Of a stretch of 64,000 bases of DNA, positions 38,292 through 47,326 are shown piece after piece. The position numbers and the translations under genes are program-made. How positions within the stretch are numbered: the first letter of the stretch is position 1; the number at the start of each line of letters is the position of its first letter. The stretch comes from Acidihalobacter yilgarnensis (GTDB lineage: Bacteria; Pseudomonadota; Gammaproteobacteria; DSM-5130; Acidihalobacteraceae): assembly GCF_001753245.1 (NCBI RefSeq), contig NZ_CP017415.1:2784040-2848039 (forward strand). Direction: 5' to 3'. The notes beneath the pieces were generated by a model that did no database searches, was not told the DNA's origin, and saw only the letters and a list, made by a program, of their open reading frames with translations.

Positions 38292-40759
38292 CTTGGAGTA
38301 CTCATGGCATCTTGCGATAGTGCAGCAGATTTCGTGCCGACACTGCCGACGGCTGAAAAAAATATGGCGGGTTTGCCCCATAAGGAGTGTACGAAAATCG
38401 CGGTAACACTCACTGCCATTGCCGTCATGGCCCACACGGGGTTCACGAGCCCTGTCGCCGCCGCAGGTATGCCAAGGCCATTGAATGCGAATGCCAGCAA
38501 AACGTTACGGACCATACGCGCATAACTCCGACGACTGATCTGCCAGGCGATCAGAATTGATGAGAGCCGGTTGTTGAGAACGACGATATCGGCCGATTCG
38601 ATCGCGATATCCGTGCCGGACCCCATGGCAACTCCCGTGTCGGCTTGCATCAGCGCAGGCGCATCATTGATGCCGTCGCCTACCATGGCGACGTGGGCAC
38701 CGGACGCCTGAAATTGCCGGATGCGCTCGGCCTTCTCCTGAGGCAGGACACGCCCATAGACTTCTTCTATGCCCAATTGCTTAGCAACCGCTTCCGCTGT
38801 ATGCGGGTGATCCCCCGTCAACATCACAGCGCGGATGCCATTGCGATTCAGTACCTGTATCGTCTCGCGGGCATCTTCGCGCAAGGCATCACCCAATAGT
38901 ATCCAGCCTTGGAAAAGACCCGCAGCCGCTACGCCAACGGCCGTATGCCCCATCGCTTGCGCGCTCTTGATGGCTTTATCATCAGGAATGGCGATCTGCT
39001 GCGTTCGCAGCCATTCGGCATTACCAATCTGGACCTGAGTATCACCGAGCTTGGCTGTTATGCCCAAGCCAGCTATCGCCTGGAAATCCGATACCTCGCC
39101 CAAATCGACCCCGCGCTCCAGTGCCTCATTCACGATCGCGTGCCCAAGCGGATGCTCCGAGCCCATCTCGACCGATGCCGCCAGGCTCAGTATATGCATC
39201 TCGTCCACTCCTGAGGCTGGCATGAGCTTGGCTACCTGCGGACGCCCGACGGTAAGCGTGCCGGTCTTGTCGAACACTACGAGCGTTGTCTGGCGGAACG
39301 CTTGGAAAGACTCGCCCGTACGCATCAGCACGCCAGCCTCTGCTGCATCGGCAGCCCCGCGTACGATCGACAAAGGTGCCGAAATCCCGACCGCACAGGG
39401 ATAACCCATGACCAGTACGGAAAGCGCGGCGAAGACCGCTCGCTCCACATCCGGTGTGCCACTCATCAGCCAGGTTGCCAGCAGCCACCCTAGTAGGGCC
39501 AGCAAGGCAAGGGTCAGAACAAGCGGCGTGTAAATGCGTAGGGTACGGTCCACCAGATGCAGCAGACCTGGCTTTAGTGCGCGCGATTCCTCGACGCTGC
39601 GGACTACTTGAGCCAGAAAACTGTCGTCACCCACTGCGTACACTTCGACGAGCAGCATGCCTGACCCGTTGATGGCACCGCCGACGACACTTGCCCCGGC
39701 CGTTTTCTCAACAGGAAGAGGCTCGCCGGTCAACAGCGATTCATCCACCGAAGAATGCCCCTCCAGCACCCGGCCATCGGCGCCGATCCTTTCACCGGGG
39801 CGCACACGAATTTGATCACCGATCGCAAGCGTCTCCACCGGCACGGTTTCTTCGTGTCCATTTTTCCCCACTCGCCTCGCCGTACGCGGCGTCAAATCGA
39901 GCAGTTTTCGCACCGTTTGGGAGCTGCGCGTCTTCACGATCAATGAAAGCCACTCGGAGAAGCGATGATAGGTCAGCACCATCACCGAGACCCCGAAAAA
40001 AGCCGCCGTAGGGTAATGGGGCAGCCGTAGAACAAAACCGAGGGCCCCGCCGATCATGCCCGCTACAGCGCCGATTTCGACCAATACATGCTGATTGAGA
40101 ATGCCTCGCCGCAGGGACTGCCAGGCAATCTTCAAAAAATTGCCGCCAGGGCCTAAAAACACGCCTAGCGCCAAGGCCGCAGTCAACGGTGCCGCCCAGG
40201 TCTGTAATAGGCCATCCAACTTCAATGCGTAGATGAGCAAGCCGAGAAGCGCTAGTGCGGCCGTCCCGGAGAGCGCGCGCATCCATCCGCGCGGCTTGAG
40301 CAGCGTCCAGGAGAAGAGAAGCAGGGTGGCATAGACGACCCCGGAAAGGACGAGTTGCCAGCCCTGTGACGGCGCTATCAAAGCCACGGCGATCAGGCTG
40401 GCGGAAAGCGTCAGCAGGAATCGGGCACCTTCATTGGCGAGACGGCGTTCCTGCACTTCGAACGGCTCGACCCGCCTCGGATCCTGTAGTTCGTAGCCGA
40501 TATCGCTAAGCGTTCCCATCAAGACAGCCGGATCCGTCAGTACCGGATCGTATTCGACCAAGGCCTGTTCGTGAGTCAGGCTCACGGCGACTTTCTTTAC
40601 ACCTGGCAGTTTGCCAAGTGATTGCTCGATCGTTCCCGTGCAAAGCGAACAGTGCAGACCGCCGATATGGGCGCTGACGCGACGTAGTGGCGGTGTTTGC
40701 GTGGGCTCGTCTCGCCAAGGGTGCCAGTCTGATGAAGGATCAAGTGCGATGTTCGTCAT
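38288..40759 (-). CDS. P1B-type ATPase with YPC in place of CPC
   Basis: An 823-residue heavy-metal ATPase with one N-terminal HMA-like domain (GLHCSLC, Cys37 and Cys40), [15 protein letters not shown] (Asp497), SEHPLG and [10 protein letters not shown] all intact. The membrane metal site reads [12 protein letters not shown]: Tyr453-Pro-Cys455, instead of the CPC of Cu(I) pumps or the SPC, TPC or APC of other classes. Transport specificity is therefore uncertain. It overlaps the HMA gene before it by 20 bases and the CcdA-like gene after it by four, so the four genes form one unit. Confidence 0.88.
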   Translation of the reverse strand: MTNIALDPSSDWHPWRDEPTQTPPLRRVSAHIGGLHCSLCTGTIEQSLGKLPGVKKVAVSLTHEQALVEYDPVLTDPAVLMGTLSDIGYELQDPRRVEPFEVQERRLANEGARFLLTLSASLIAVALIAPSQGWQLVLSGVVYATLLLFSWTLLKPRGWMRALSGTAALALLGLLIYALKLDGLLQTWAAPLTAALALGVFLGPGGNFLKIAWQSLRRGILNQHVLVEIGAVAGMIGGALGFVLRLPHYPTAAFFGVSVMVLTYHRFSEWLSLIVKTRSSQTVRKLLDLTPRTARRVGKNGHEETVPVETLAIGDQIRVRPGERIGADGRVLEGHSSVDESLLTGEPLPVEKTAGASVVGGAINGSGMLLVEVYAVGDDSFLAQVVRSVEESRALKPGLLHLVDRTLRIYTPLVLTLALLALLGWLLATWLMSGTPDVERAVFAALSVLVMGYPCAVGISAPLSIVRGAADAAEAGVLMRTGESFQAFRQTTLVVFDKTGTLTVGRPQVAKLMPASGVDEMHILSLAASVEMGSEHPLGHAIVNEALERGVDLGEVSDFQAIAGLGITAKLGDTQVQIGNAEWLRTQQIAIPDDKAIKSAQAMGHTAVGVAAAGLFQGWILLGDALREDARETIQVLNRNGIRAVMLTGDHPHTAEAVAKQLGIEEVYGRVLPQEKAERIRQFQASGAHVAMVGDGINDAPALMQADTGVAMGSGTDIAIESADIVVLNNRLSSILIAWQISRRSYARMVRNVLLAFAFNGLGIPAAATGLVNPVWAMTAMAVSVTAIFVHSLWGKPAIFFSAVGSVGTKSAALSQDAMSTPR

Positions 40760-40985
40760 GACGCCGCCCCTCCAATGTCGTCTTTGCCGTAAATCCAGCG
40801 TCGGTCACCAATGCCACCAGCTTCTCCGGCGATGTCGCATCGGGATCGATGATCAATCGAGCTTGACCATCCTGATAGGAAACCTTAACCGCGCTGACGC
40901 CGGAAACCCTCTTTAACATCTGTTCAAGCCTCAGCGCACAGCCATTACAGTGCATGCTACCGATTTGTAGTTCGAACGACTGCAT
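40740..40985 (-). CDS. Small HMA-domain metallochaperone
   Basis: An 81-residue heavy-metal-associated domain with [18 protein letters not shown] and a 12-residue basic tail overlapping the ATPase start. It likely delivers metal to the adjacent YPC ATPase. It is the first gene after the MerR-type promoter at 41019-41049. Confidence 0.85.
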   Translation of the reverse strand: MQSFELQIGSMHCNGCALRLEQMLKRVSGVSAVKVSYQDGQARLIIDPDATSPEKLVALVTDAGFTAKTTLEGRRHDEHRT

Positions 40986-41018
40986 GTCGAATACCTCTTT
41001 ATCCGAGTCTCTTGGCGA

Positions 41019-41049
41019 CTTATAACTCTTGGAGTTAACTCCAAGTCAA
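41019..41049 (-). promoter_or_regulatory. MerR-type operator/promoter for the HMA-ATPase operon
   Basis: Leftward -35 TTGACT (41044-41049) and -10 TATAAG (41019-41024) are separated by exactly 19 bases that contain the perfect 18-bp palindrome CTTGGAGTTAACTCCAAG (41028-41045). This is the classical distorted MerR promoter, placed between the divergent merR-like gene and the operon. Confidence 0.85.
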
Positions 41050-41199
41050 GGCTTTGTGGCATGATGTTTCGCGGCCTGACAGACTCATCTGGCAAACGCG
41101 CTAGATCTCGCACTGGTGAAGACATCACCTGTTATCTCACGTCATTGGCGATTCTAGAGGTGAAGCTGAGTCGCCCTCGGTTTGCCGAAGGAGGTATGG

Positions 41200-41604
41200 A
41201 TGAAAATCGGAGAGGCCTCGAGGCGCTCGGGATTCAGTGCCGAGACACTTCGTTACTACGACAAAATCGGGTTGTTGGATGCTGTTGGGCGCGATGCCGC
41301 AGGGCGACGTGACTACGATGGTCACGATATCGAACAGCTTATGTTTATCCGCCGAGCCAAAAGCGCCGGCTTTAGCCTAGATGACATCCGTGTTCTGTTG
41401 CGGTTGCGCTCAGCACCCAACGAAGCGCGTCGACAGGTCCTGGGGTTGACTCAGGCAAAGCTTGCAGAGATAGAGCACAAGATATCCAGTCTGTCCGCAT
41501 TCAAAGAAGAACTCACACGCCTTAGCCATTTGTGTTGCTCAGATGGAGGCGACTCGTGCCCTATTTTAAGTCAACTTTCTGATACAGAGCACTCACACGC
41601 CTGA
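41200..41604 (+). CDS. MerR-family metal-responsive activator
   Basis: A 134-residue regulator (MKIGEASRRSGFSAETLRYY) with C-terminal CCSDGGDSCPI (Cys112, Cys113, Cys120), the metal-loop position of CueR, CadR and PbrR types. The start is fixed by AAGGAGG five bases before the ATG at 41200. Divergent from the HMA-ATPase-CcdA-cupredoxin operon whose promoter it should activate; inducer unknown, with Cu, Ag, Pb or Cd all possible. Confidence 0.88.
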   Translation: MKIGEASRRSGFSAETLRYYDKIGLLDAVGRDAAGRRDYDGHDIEQLMFIRRAKSAGFSLDDIRVLLRLRSAPNEARRQVLGLTQAKLAEIEHKISSLSAFKEELTRLSHLCCSDGGDSCPILSQLSDTEHSHA

Positions 41605-41700
41605 TCATACTCTGGGTGAATTGTTATAAATCGTGTAGCTGAAATCCGCTCAATCAAGCATCAAACCCTATTGATGCCGGGTGTGGCAGTGTTGACACAC

Positions 41701-41780
41701 ATACACACAATATTCCGGTTTAGGCGCCAAGATGCGCCATCTCAACTCCATCTCAAATCAACACGATCTTCCGGATACCC
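41701..41780. repeat. 80-bp repeat, copy B
   Basis: Pairs with 31595-31674; the middle forms GGCGC...GCGCC instead of GAGAC...GTCTC. It directly adjoins, and may have recombined with, the 3-prime end of the IS630 transposase gene. Confidence 0.6.
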
Positions 41781-42686
41781 TTTTAAATCCGCATTGAGCC
41801 GCTCCTCCGGGTTCAGTTCAGGACTGTAGCTGGGCAGGTAAAACAACTCGATCTTGTCTGTGCGATCAGCAACCCAGGCCTTAACCACCTCGCTGTGGTG
41901 TACCCGCAGATTGTCGAGAATCAAAAACACTTTGCGTCCCGCGTCTTTGATCAAAGCACCCAAAAATTCGATGAGCCTGTCCGCATTGAACGCCTCATCA
42001 ATAATCATCCAGCGCGTCTTGCCCTGGTTGGTCACGGTGGCGATCATCGACAGTTTCTGGCGCGTGCCGCCCACCGCAAAAGTCACCGGTGTTTTTCCAG
42101 CCGGTGCGTAGCTGCGACCACGTACATCGGTGTTCACCACCGCCGTCTCGTCGCCCCAATGAATCTCGGCACCCTCAGTCTTGGCGCGTTTCTCGATGGC
42201 GGGGTATTCCTCTTCCAGCCAGTTCTGAACTGCCTCCGGACGTTGCTCGTAAGCCTTCTTGATCGGCTTTTGCGGGGTGAATCCCCAGCGCTTGAGGTAA
42301 TTGCCAACACCCCGTACGGATAGCTTGATGCCGCATTCGCGCTCGACCAGTTGCATGACCGCAGCCCGGCTCCACAAGGCGAACACCATCTTTAACTGTT
42401 CCGGGCGCTTCTCGCAGATCAGGCGCTGCAGGTGTGTTTCCTGTTCTGCCGTGAGCGTGCGGGATTCTCCTTCGCGACGCCCTCGTCGTGCAGGAGCCAG
42501 TGCGCTGATGCCTTTGTCTTCGCTCGCGCGGTAGCGCTTGACGATGTTGCAGACCGCAACGTAGCTCAAACCAATCTCTTCGCTGATCTGAACTCGATTG
42601 CGCCCGCGTTTCCATGCCCGGATAACCTGCTTGCGCAGTTCGTATTGCGCCGCCGGATCCAGTTTTCTTGCGTCTTGTTTGTCCAT
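41742..42686 (-). pseudogene. IS630-family transposase, C-terminus replaced
   Basis: A 314-residue frame with helix-turn-helix N-terminus (QISEEIGLSYVAVCNIVKRY) and the DDE residues in EIHWGDETAV, FLILDNLRVHH and YSPELNPEERLNADLK. After NADLK the sequence enters repeat copy B (GYPEDRVDLRWS), so the usual last 35-40 residues are lost. It is unlikely to be active. Confidence 0.8.
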
Positions 42687-42764
42687 GCAAAATTCGACAT
42701 GACAATTACTTGATAGTTCGTATTATTTGCGTGCCGAATCTATAGGGGTTAGGCCAAGAACGGT

Positions 42765-42866
42765 ATGTCGAATGAATATAGAATAGCTGTGGGTAGTAAA
42801 GATGGCATTCGTTCTACAGTGTGGAAAATGCGAATCCAAAAAAGCGATAGCCAGACAGTCAAATGA
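42765..42866 (+). pseudogene. Short N-terminal fragment of an unknown protein
   Basis: Reads MSNEYRIAVGSKDGIRSTVW then KMRIQKSDSQTVK and stops; the opening resembles a class of hypothetical proteins starting in the same way, but I cannot name it. The surrounding 42687-43093 holds no other gene. Confidence 0.3.
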
Positions 42867-43093
42867 GGTGGCCTGGCAGACCGCTCTTGGCCGAAAGCGC
42901 CAGTTGAGCCCAGACTCCAAAAGCAACCACTCGCATCATACCGCCGTACTGTTCAATCTTCTGCTTGGCCGTCAGCTGGTACGACTACCAAGGCGGCGGC
43001 ATAATCTCATCAGGCTGTCGGATGTCGGTCCCTCCAGGCCGATGATCGTACCGACCGATCCCACCCACTACCGGGCATCCGCCTACCGGGTCC

Positions 43094-44272
43094 ATGTCCA
43101 GACGGATCATGCACATCGATCTCGACGCCTTTTTCGCGGCGGTCGAGCAACGCGATCATCCGGAGTGGCGGGGCCGTCCCCTGGTGGTCGGCGCAGCACC
43201 CGGCCAGCGCGGCGTGGTGGCGACCTGTTCCTACGAGGCCCGGCGTTATGGCGTCCACTCGGCCATGCCGATTTCGGAGGCCGCACGCCGGTTGCCGGCC
43301 GACACGGTCTTCGTGCGTCCGCGCATGACGCATTATGCCGCCGTCTCGCAGCGCATCATGGCGGCACTCAACACGATTTCGCCCGTGGTTGAACCGGTCT
43401 CGATCGACGAGGCCTACCTGGACGTGTCCGGTCTCGAACGCCTGGTAGGTCCACCTGAGATGATCGGTCAACGCGCCAAGCAGGTAATCGCCGATGCCGT
43501 GGGCCTGACCGCCTCGGTGGGTATCGGCCCGAACCGTCTGATCGCGAAGCTGGCCTCGGAGTACCGCAAGCCTGACGGGCTGATGGTGGTGCCCCCGGCA
43601 CGGGTACAGACCTTTCTCGATCCGATGCCGCTGACCGCGCTCCGCGGCATCGGCGGCAAGGCCGCCTCGGTGCTGCATGACCTCGGACTCCGCACCGTCA
43701 AAGACGTGCGCCTGGCCGATGCCACGCAGCTGATTCAGCATCTCGGTGCGCGCGCCGCCCGGCGCTTCCAGGATCAGGCTTGTGGCACCGCCTCCGATGC
43801 CCTGCACACCGACACAGTGCGCAAGTCCATCTCCAAGGAGACCACCTTCGCGGAGGACATCACCGATCCGGTGATCCTGCGCGACACTCTGCTGTGGGCG
43901 GCACAGGAGATCGGTCATACCGCCCGTCAGGCGGGCCTGAAGGGCTCCACGGTGACCCTCAAGCTGCGCTTTCGGGGATTCAAGACCCATACCCGGCAAC
44001 GCACACTCCCCGTGCCCACGGCCGACGACGACGTGCTCTACCGTCATGCCTGGGCGCTTTACCAGGCAGGGGACTGGGCGGCACGTCCAGTCCGGCTGAT
44101 CGGCCTCGGCCTCGCCGGCTGGGATGCCACAGTGCCCGCCCAGACCGATCTGTTCGCCGAGGCTGAGCCTGCGCCCGCAACAGGTCGAGAGCCGCTCTAC
44201 GCGACGCTCGACCGCATCAGCGATCGGTTCGGTCGTGGCGCCGTGCATTGGGGGGTGCGACGTAAACCGTAG
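43094..44272 (+). CDS. dinB: DNA polymerase IV (Y-family, DinB)
   Basis: A 392-residue translesion polymerase. N-terminal IMHIDLDAFFAAVEQRD and SIDEAYLDVSGLE carry the catalytic acidic residues; the helix-hairpin-helix thumb (ALRGIGGKAASVLHDLGLRT) and the little-finger domain follow. QTDLF near the C-terminus is a sliding-clamp-binding motif. Length is slightly above the usual 350-360 because of the tail after that motif. No LexA-type box was found upstream. It sits alone between an IS630 remnant and the mobile element. Confidence 0.95.
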   Translation: MSRRIMHIDLDAFFAAVEQRDHPEWRGRPLVVGAAPGQRGVVATCSYEARRYGVHSAMPISEAARRLPADTVFVRPRMTHYAAVSQRIMAALNTISPVVEPVSIDEAYLDVSGLERLVGPPEMIGQRAKQVIADAVGLTASVGIGPNRLIAKLASEYRKPDGLMVVPPARVQTFLDPMPLTALRGIGGKAASVLHDLGLRTVKDVRLADATQLIQHLGARAARRFQDQACGTASDALHTDTVRKSISKETTFAEDITDPVILRDTLLWAAQEIGHTARQAGLKGSTVTLKLRFRGFKTHTRQRTLPVPTADDDVLYRHAWALYQAGDWAARPVRLIGLGLAGWDATVPAQTDLFAEAEPAPATGREPLYATLDRISDRFGRGAVHWGVRRKP

Positions 44273-44633
44273 CGACGTGGAGGCGAGGGTATAAACCCTG
44301 ACGGCTGGCTGATTCACGCGAAACGCAGATTCAATCGGGTGCGCTGGTCGCGACGACGTCGTTGGCGCACTCGCTTCTGAATTCAGCCGCCTCCTCTGGT
44401 GAGGCGCACGCATGCGCAGCCAAGTCGCGGATAGAGCCGTATTTTCGGACAGTCATGTACACGCTTTTGGTTCGGTGCCGGCGATAGGAGTCATACCCGG
44501 CGTGGCGGTTGCTTTCTGGTTCTCGCTGCAGAGGGCGACCCTGATGCCGGGGTACCTGCTTGACGACAGCGGGTAAGCATTTATCGTGTCCTCGTACAGG
44601 GTTTATACTCATCACCAAGCACAGGAGGTCATC
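44273..44633. other. Region with one doubtful leftward frame
   Basis: A minus-strand frame at 44331-44612 (about 93 codons, containing SVYMTVRKYGSIRDLAAHAC) has no recognised family and no ribosome-binding site. TATACT at 44605-44610 could be a -10 box for the small gene at 44634. Confidence 0.25.
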
Positions 44634-44762
44634 ATGTCCACACCCATCCTCGTAGGTCTTATCGTGATCGGCGGCACCTACTCAATGTTGGGCTTCATTT
44701 TTTTCATGAAGCACCTTGAGAATAAAGAACGCCAGCGCGAGCGCGAGCATCCCTCGCACTAG
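44634..44762 (+). CDS. 42-residue single-pass membrane protein
   Basis: ATG at 44634 with a strong AGGAGG seven bases ahead. The product has one hydrophobic helix (ILVGLIVIGGTYSMLGFIFF) and a highly charged tail (HLENKERQREREHPSH). No family is known to me. The good translation signal and TATACT upstream favour a real gene; size keeps it out of routine annotation. Confidence 0.6.
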   Translation: MSTPILVGLIVIGGTYSMLGFIFFMKHLENKERQREREHPSH

Positions 44763-44833
44763 ATCGCGCACGCCTCCAGCCTCCCGCAGAACCGTGCGTG
44801 ACGTTCGCGCGTCATACGGCTCGCCGTTACCAA

Positions 44834-45531
44834 CTACTTGAGCTTGCACGTCAAGGCCACGCGCTCGGCCAGTGCGCGGTCTAGTACGTAGAGGGTCCCC
44901 TCCGGCAGCCAGGGGTCGGTCCGCCACTCGGCAGCGCCACCGTTGGCGAGCTTGAGCCTCGCGCCAAAGTGATTGACTGGCTTGTGGTCGCGGATCGCGC
45001 GCTCGCGGTCAACGATCAAGCACACGGTCGGCGACTGGACTCGCCCTGCGGAGAGGCGACGCCGACCGCCGAGGAGACCACGCTCGACAGCGTGTAGCCA
45101 ACGAGACGATCGAGGGCACGCCGGCCTTCTTGCGCGCGCACCAAGTGCATGTCGATCTGCGCAGCCGCGTGATGGCGGCGCGGACAGCACTCCTCGTGAC
45201 TTCGTGGTAGGTGACGCGCGGGCACCGAGACTCGGAGAGCTTGAGAGTTTCCTTGAGGTGCCACGCAATGGCCTTGCCCTCGCAACCCGGATCGGTCGCC
45301 AAGATGACGTTGTCCGCGCACTGGATGATTTTGCGCAGCCGAGAGAGCACGTCCTTGCCGCGCTCGGTGACCTCATCCTCAAAAGCGAAGACGAGTGGTG
45401 CAACGCCCATGCTGTTGCACGGCAGATCGCGCACGTGCTCGACACTCGCGGTGACGAGGTCGTGGTGGCCGTGGCTTGCGCTTTGCCGGGGACTCGACGA
45501 TGACGACGGTCTTGCTTGCTCATGCAGGCTT
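44834..45531 (-). pseudogene. Type IA topoisomerase, multiply frameshifted and truncated
   Basis: Pieces in different frames give TVVIVESPAK, HDLVTASVEHVRDLPCNSMG, ATDPGCEGKAIAWHLKETLK, RRALDRLVGYTLSS and LSAGRVQSPTVCLIVDRERA, the ordered landmarks of the topoisomerase IA Toprim and core domains. The Toprim DREGE motif is GCEGK, so catalysis would be lost even without the frameshifts, and the active-site tyrosine region is missing. It may be a relic of the mobile element's own DNA-processing set. Confidence 0.7.
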
Positions 45532-46844
45532 CTTAGTGAATCGCTTCGCCGGCTCGCGCCCCACGCGACAATGAACTGATCTCTATGCCGTGGCGCAAGA
45601 AGGCGCAGAGCACAGCGTTCGGGTGTCGTGCCCTGCGGCGCTTGAGTTCAAGGACCAGTGGGTTGATGTGCTGTTCGTCACGTTTCTCTTGAGGAGCGCC
45701 CGCGTTGCTTGTCGCTCTCGGCAACGAGAACAACGGAGGGGTGGCGCTGTGGCGACGACGCGTAATGGCGTGGCAAATAAATTCCTTTGGCACCAACGTC
45801 GGATATGCGAGGACCCCCGGTGCGCAACCAACATCGGGACGAGACGCCGAGACCAACTCCGCGCCGGTGGAAAACATCTAAAAACGCGCCGCAACGAAAC
45901 GCGCTACCGACTGATTCATATTTAAGTTCGGCAGGAATGGGTGATCGTTCGAAAATCGCGCCTTCGACCAAGGTCTGAGTGGGGCTGAATTTAGGCGACA
46001 ACACGGTCGCTAGAGGACACAAAGCTTCGCGATCCGGGCGAGAATCGGTGTGAGAATCGGCGTGAGATTGCGCCCGGATGAGAGGGTGGGCACAGCACAC
46101 CAGGCGGTCGGCTCAGGCCTCCGCGAGGGGCGGGAAGCGACGAGCCTGCGCGTCGATATCGGGCCGGAGGTGAGGCGAAAAGGTGTGAAGAGACCACAGC
46201 CCGCGGCTTCGACTTTGACCTGGCGGTGGGCTGGGCTATTGCGCCGTCACGAGGCTTCGGCAGCGGCCAGCGGTGATGGCTGAGCGCTCAGCCAACGCAA
46301 GGATCGGGGTTCTCCCAACGGCACAAAGCGGCGTGGCCGGGCCGGGATTGGCGGTGTTGGCGTGCGGTGGTGCCGGGTATCACGGGCGCCGAAGTCCGAG
46401 TCAAAAGCGCCTCCCTGCCCGTTCGCTTTTCGCTCACGGGAAGGGATGCCTGGGCTACGAGGTGGCGCGGTGCCGTTCCATTATCCAGCCGTTTTTCGCC
46501 CGCGCCCCGCACTGGCATCGCGTATTGGGGCGCGCTTTCTTGAAAAAAATCGCGGTGTATTCGCGGTGGGTTGGCAGCCAAAGACTGACTTTGTCGACTC
46601 GAAAAATTAACGAGCCTCTGTGTGCTTTGCCTTCGCGAGGCGCTGAGGTCGGCGTTATTCGCGCTGCTGCATTCCACCCGCAGCGCCAAAGCGCAGCCCC
46701 ACCGCCACGCCCGGCATCCACACAAGGCGCGAGCCTGATAGTAAGCGCCAACTCGCCGCAAGGCGGGTGGGCCAAGGCTTCGCGCGAAGGGCTTAGCGCC
46801 AGCACAAGGCGTCGCGGTGTTGCTGAGATTGGTCGAGTCAAGCG
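45532..46844. other. 1.3-kb GC-rich stretch without recognisable genes
   Basis: Several overlapping frames exist in both strands (the longest 46273-46848 plus strand) but none shows a family, consistent codon pattern or ribosome-binding site. The only slightly better one is a minus frame ending at 45533 (PLVLELKRRRARHPNAVLCA near its end), just upstream of the topoisomerase remnant. The stretch may be decayed DNA or the left border zone of the mobile element. Confidence 0.4.
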
Positions 46845-47288
46845 CTAGCCTTCTTCGGACTGATCGGCGGCTCGGATCAGGGCCCGACGCATGATGCCGA
46901 TCCCTTTTGCCAGCTCGCTACGGACCTTGAAAAGACGCTGAGCTTCCTCGACAAGCCTTCTGGTTTCTGCGGCACCTGCCGCAAAATCCCCGGTCGAGTG
47001 AAGCCTGCGAAGGGGTGCCTGAATAGGGTGGGCCCGAAAGAGATTGGCCTTCACGGTGCGGTGCGCCCACCAGATCGACCACTTCAGATGTGGGCAGGTC
47101 AGGCATCCCCGCCCACAGGCATAAAGCCCAAGCGTGACGCTGCCAACCTTGACCGGCTGCGTCTCGCGCAAGCGCAAGCGGACCTCCTCAAGACGCTGGT
47201 TAATCTGGTTGATAACGTTCGCCGAGAACAGTGCGATCTCATGCGCGCTGGCGCGCGGTGGCGGGGCCTGGAATATTATTTTTGACAT
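46845..47288 (-). CDS. Unknown mobile-element protein with Cys motif
   Basis: A 147-residue protein, largely helical and basic (NQINQRLEEVRLRLRETQPV; RRLVEEAQRLFKVRSELAKG), with a compact Cys/His motif CGRGCLTCPHLKW that could bind zinc. No family was recognised. It lies 38 bases after the DNA polymerase gene in the same strand, which suggests a role in the element's replication. Confidence 0.55.
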   Translation of the reverse strand: MSKIIFQAPPPRASAHEIALFSANVINQINQRLEEVRLRLRETQPVKVGSVTLGLYACGRGCLTCPHLKWSIWWAHRTVKANLFRAHPIQAPLRRLHSTGDFAAGAAETRRLVEEAQRLFKVRSELAKGIGIMRRALIRAADQSEEG

Positions 47289-47326
47289 GGCATTATCCTC
47301 TGTTCATGGGCGTACACACGACCGCC

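Noticed and set aside
42687-43093. LexA box upstream of dinB
   Set aside because: No CTG-N10-CAG type site of acceptable quality was found.
43010-44413. 467-codon frame opposite dinB
   Set aside because: A mirror of the high-GC dinB gene; DinB motifs on the plus strand are unmistakable.
46273-46848. 191-codon plus-strand frame
   Set aside because: Atypical Arg/Ser/Ala-rich composition in a GC-rich stretch, no family and no ribosome-binding site.
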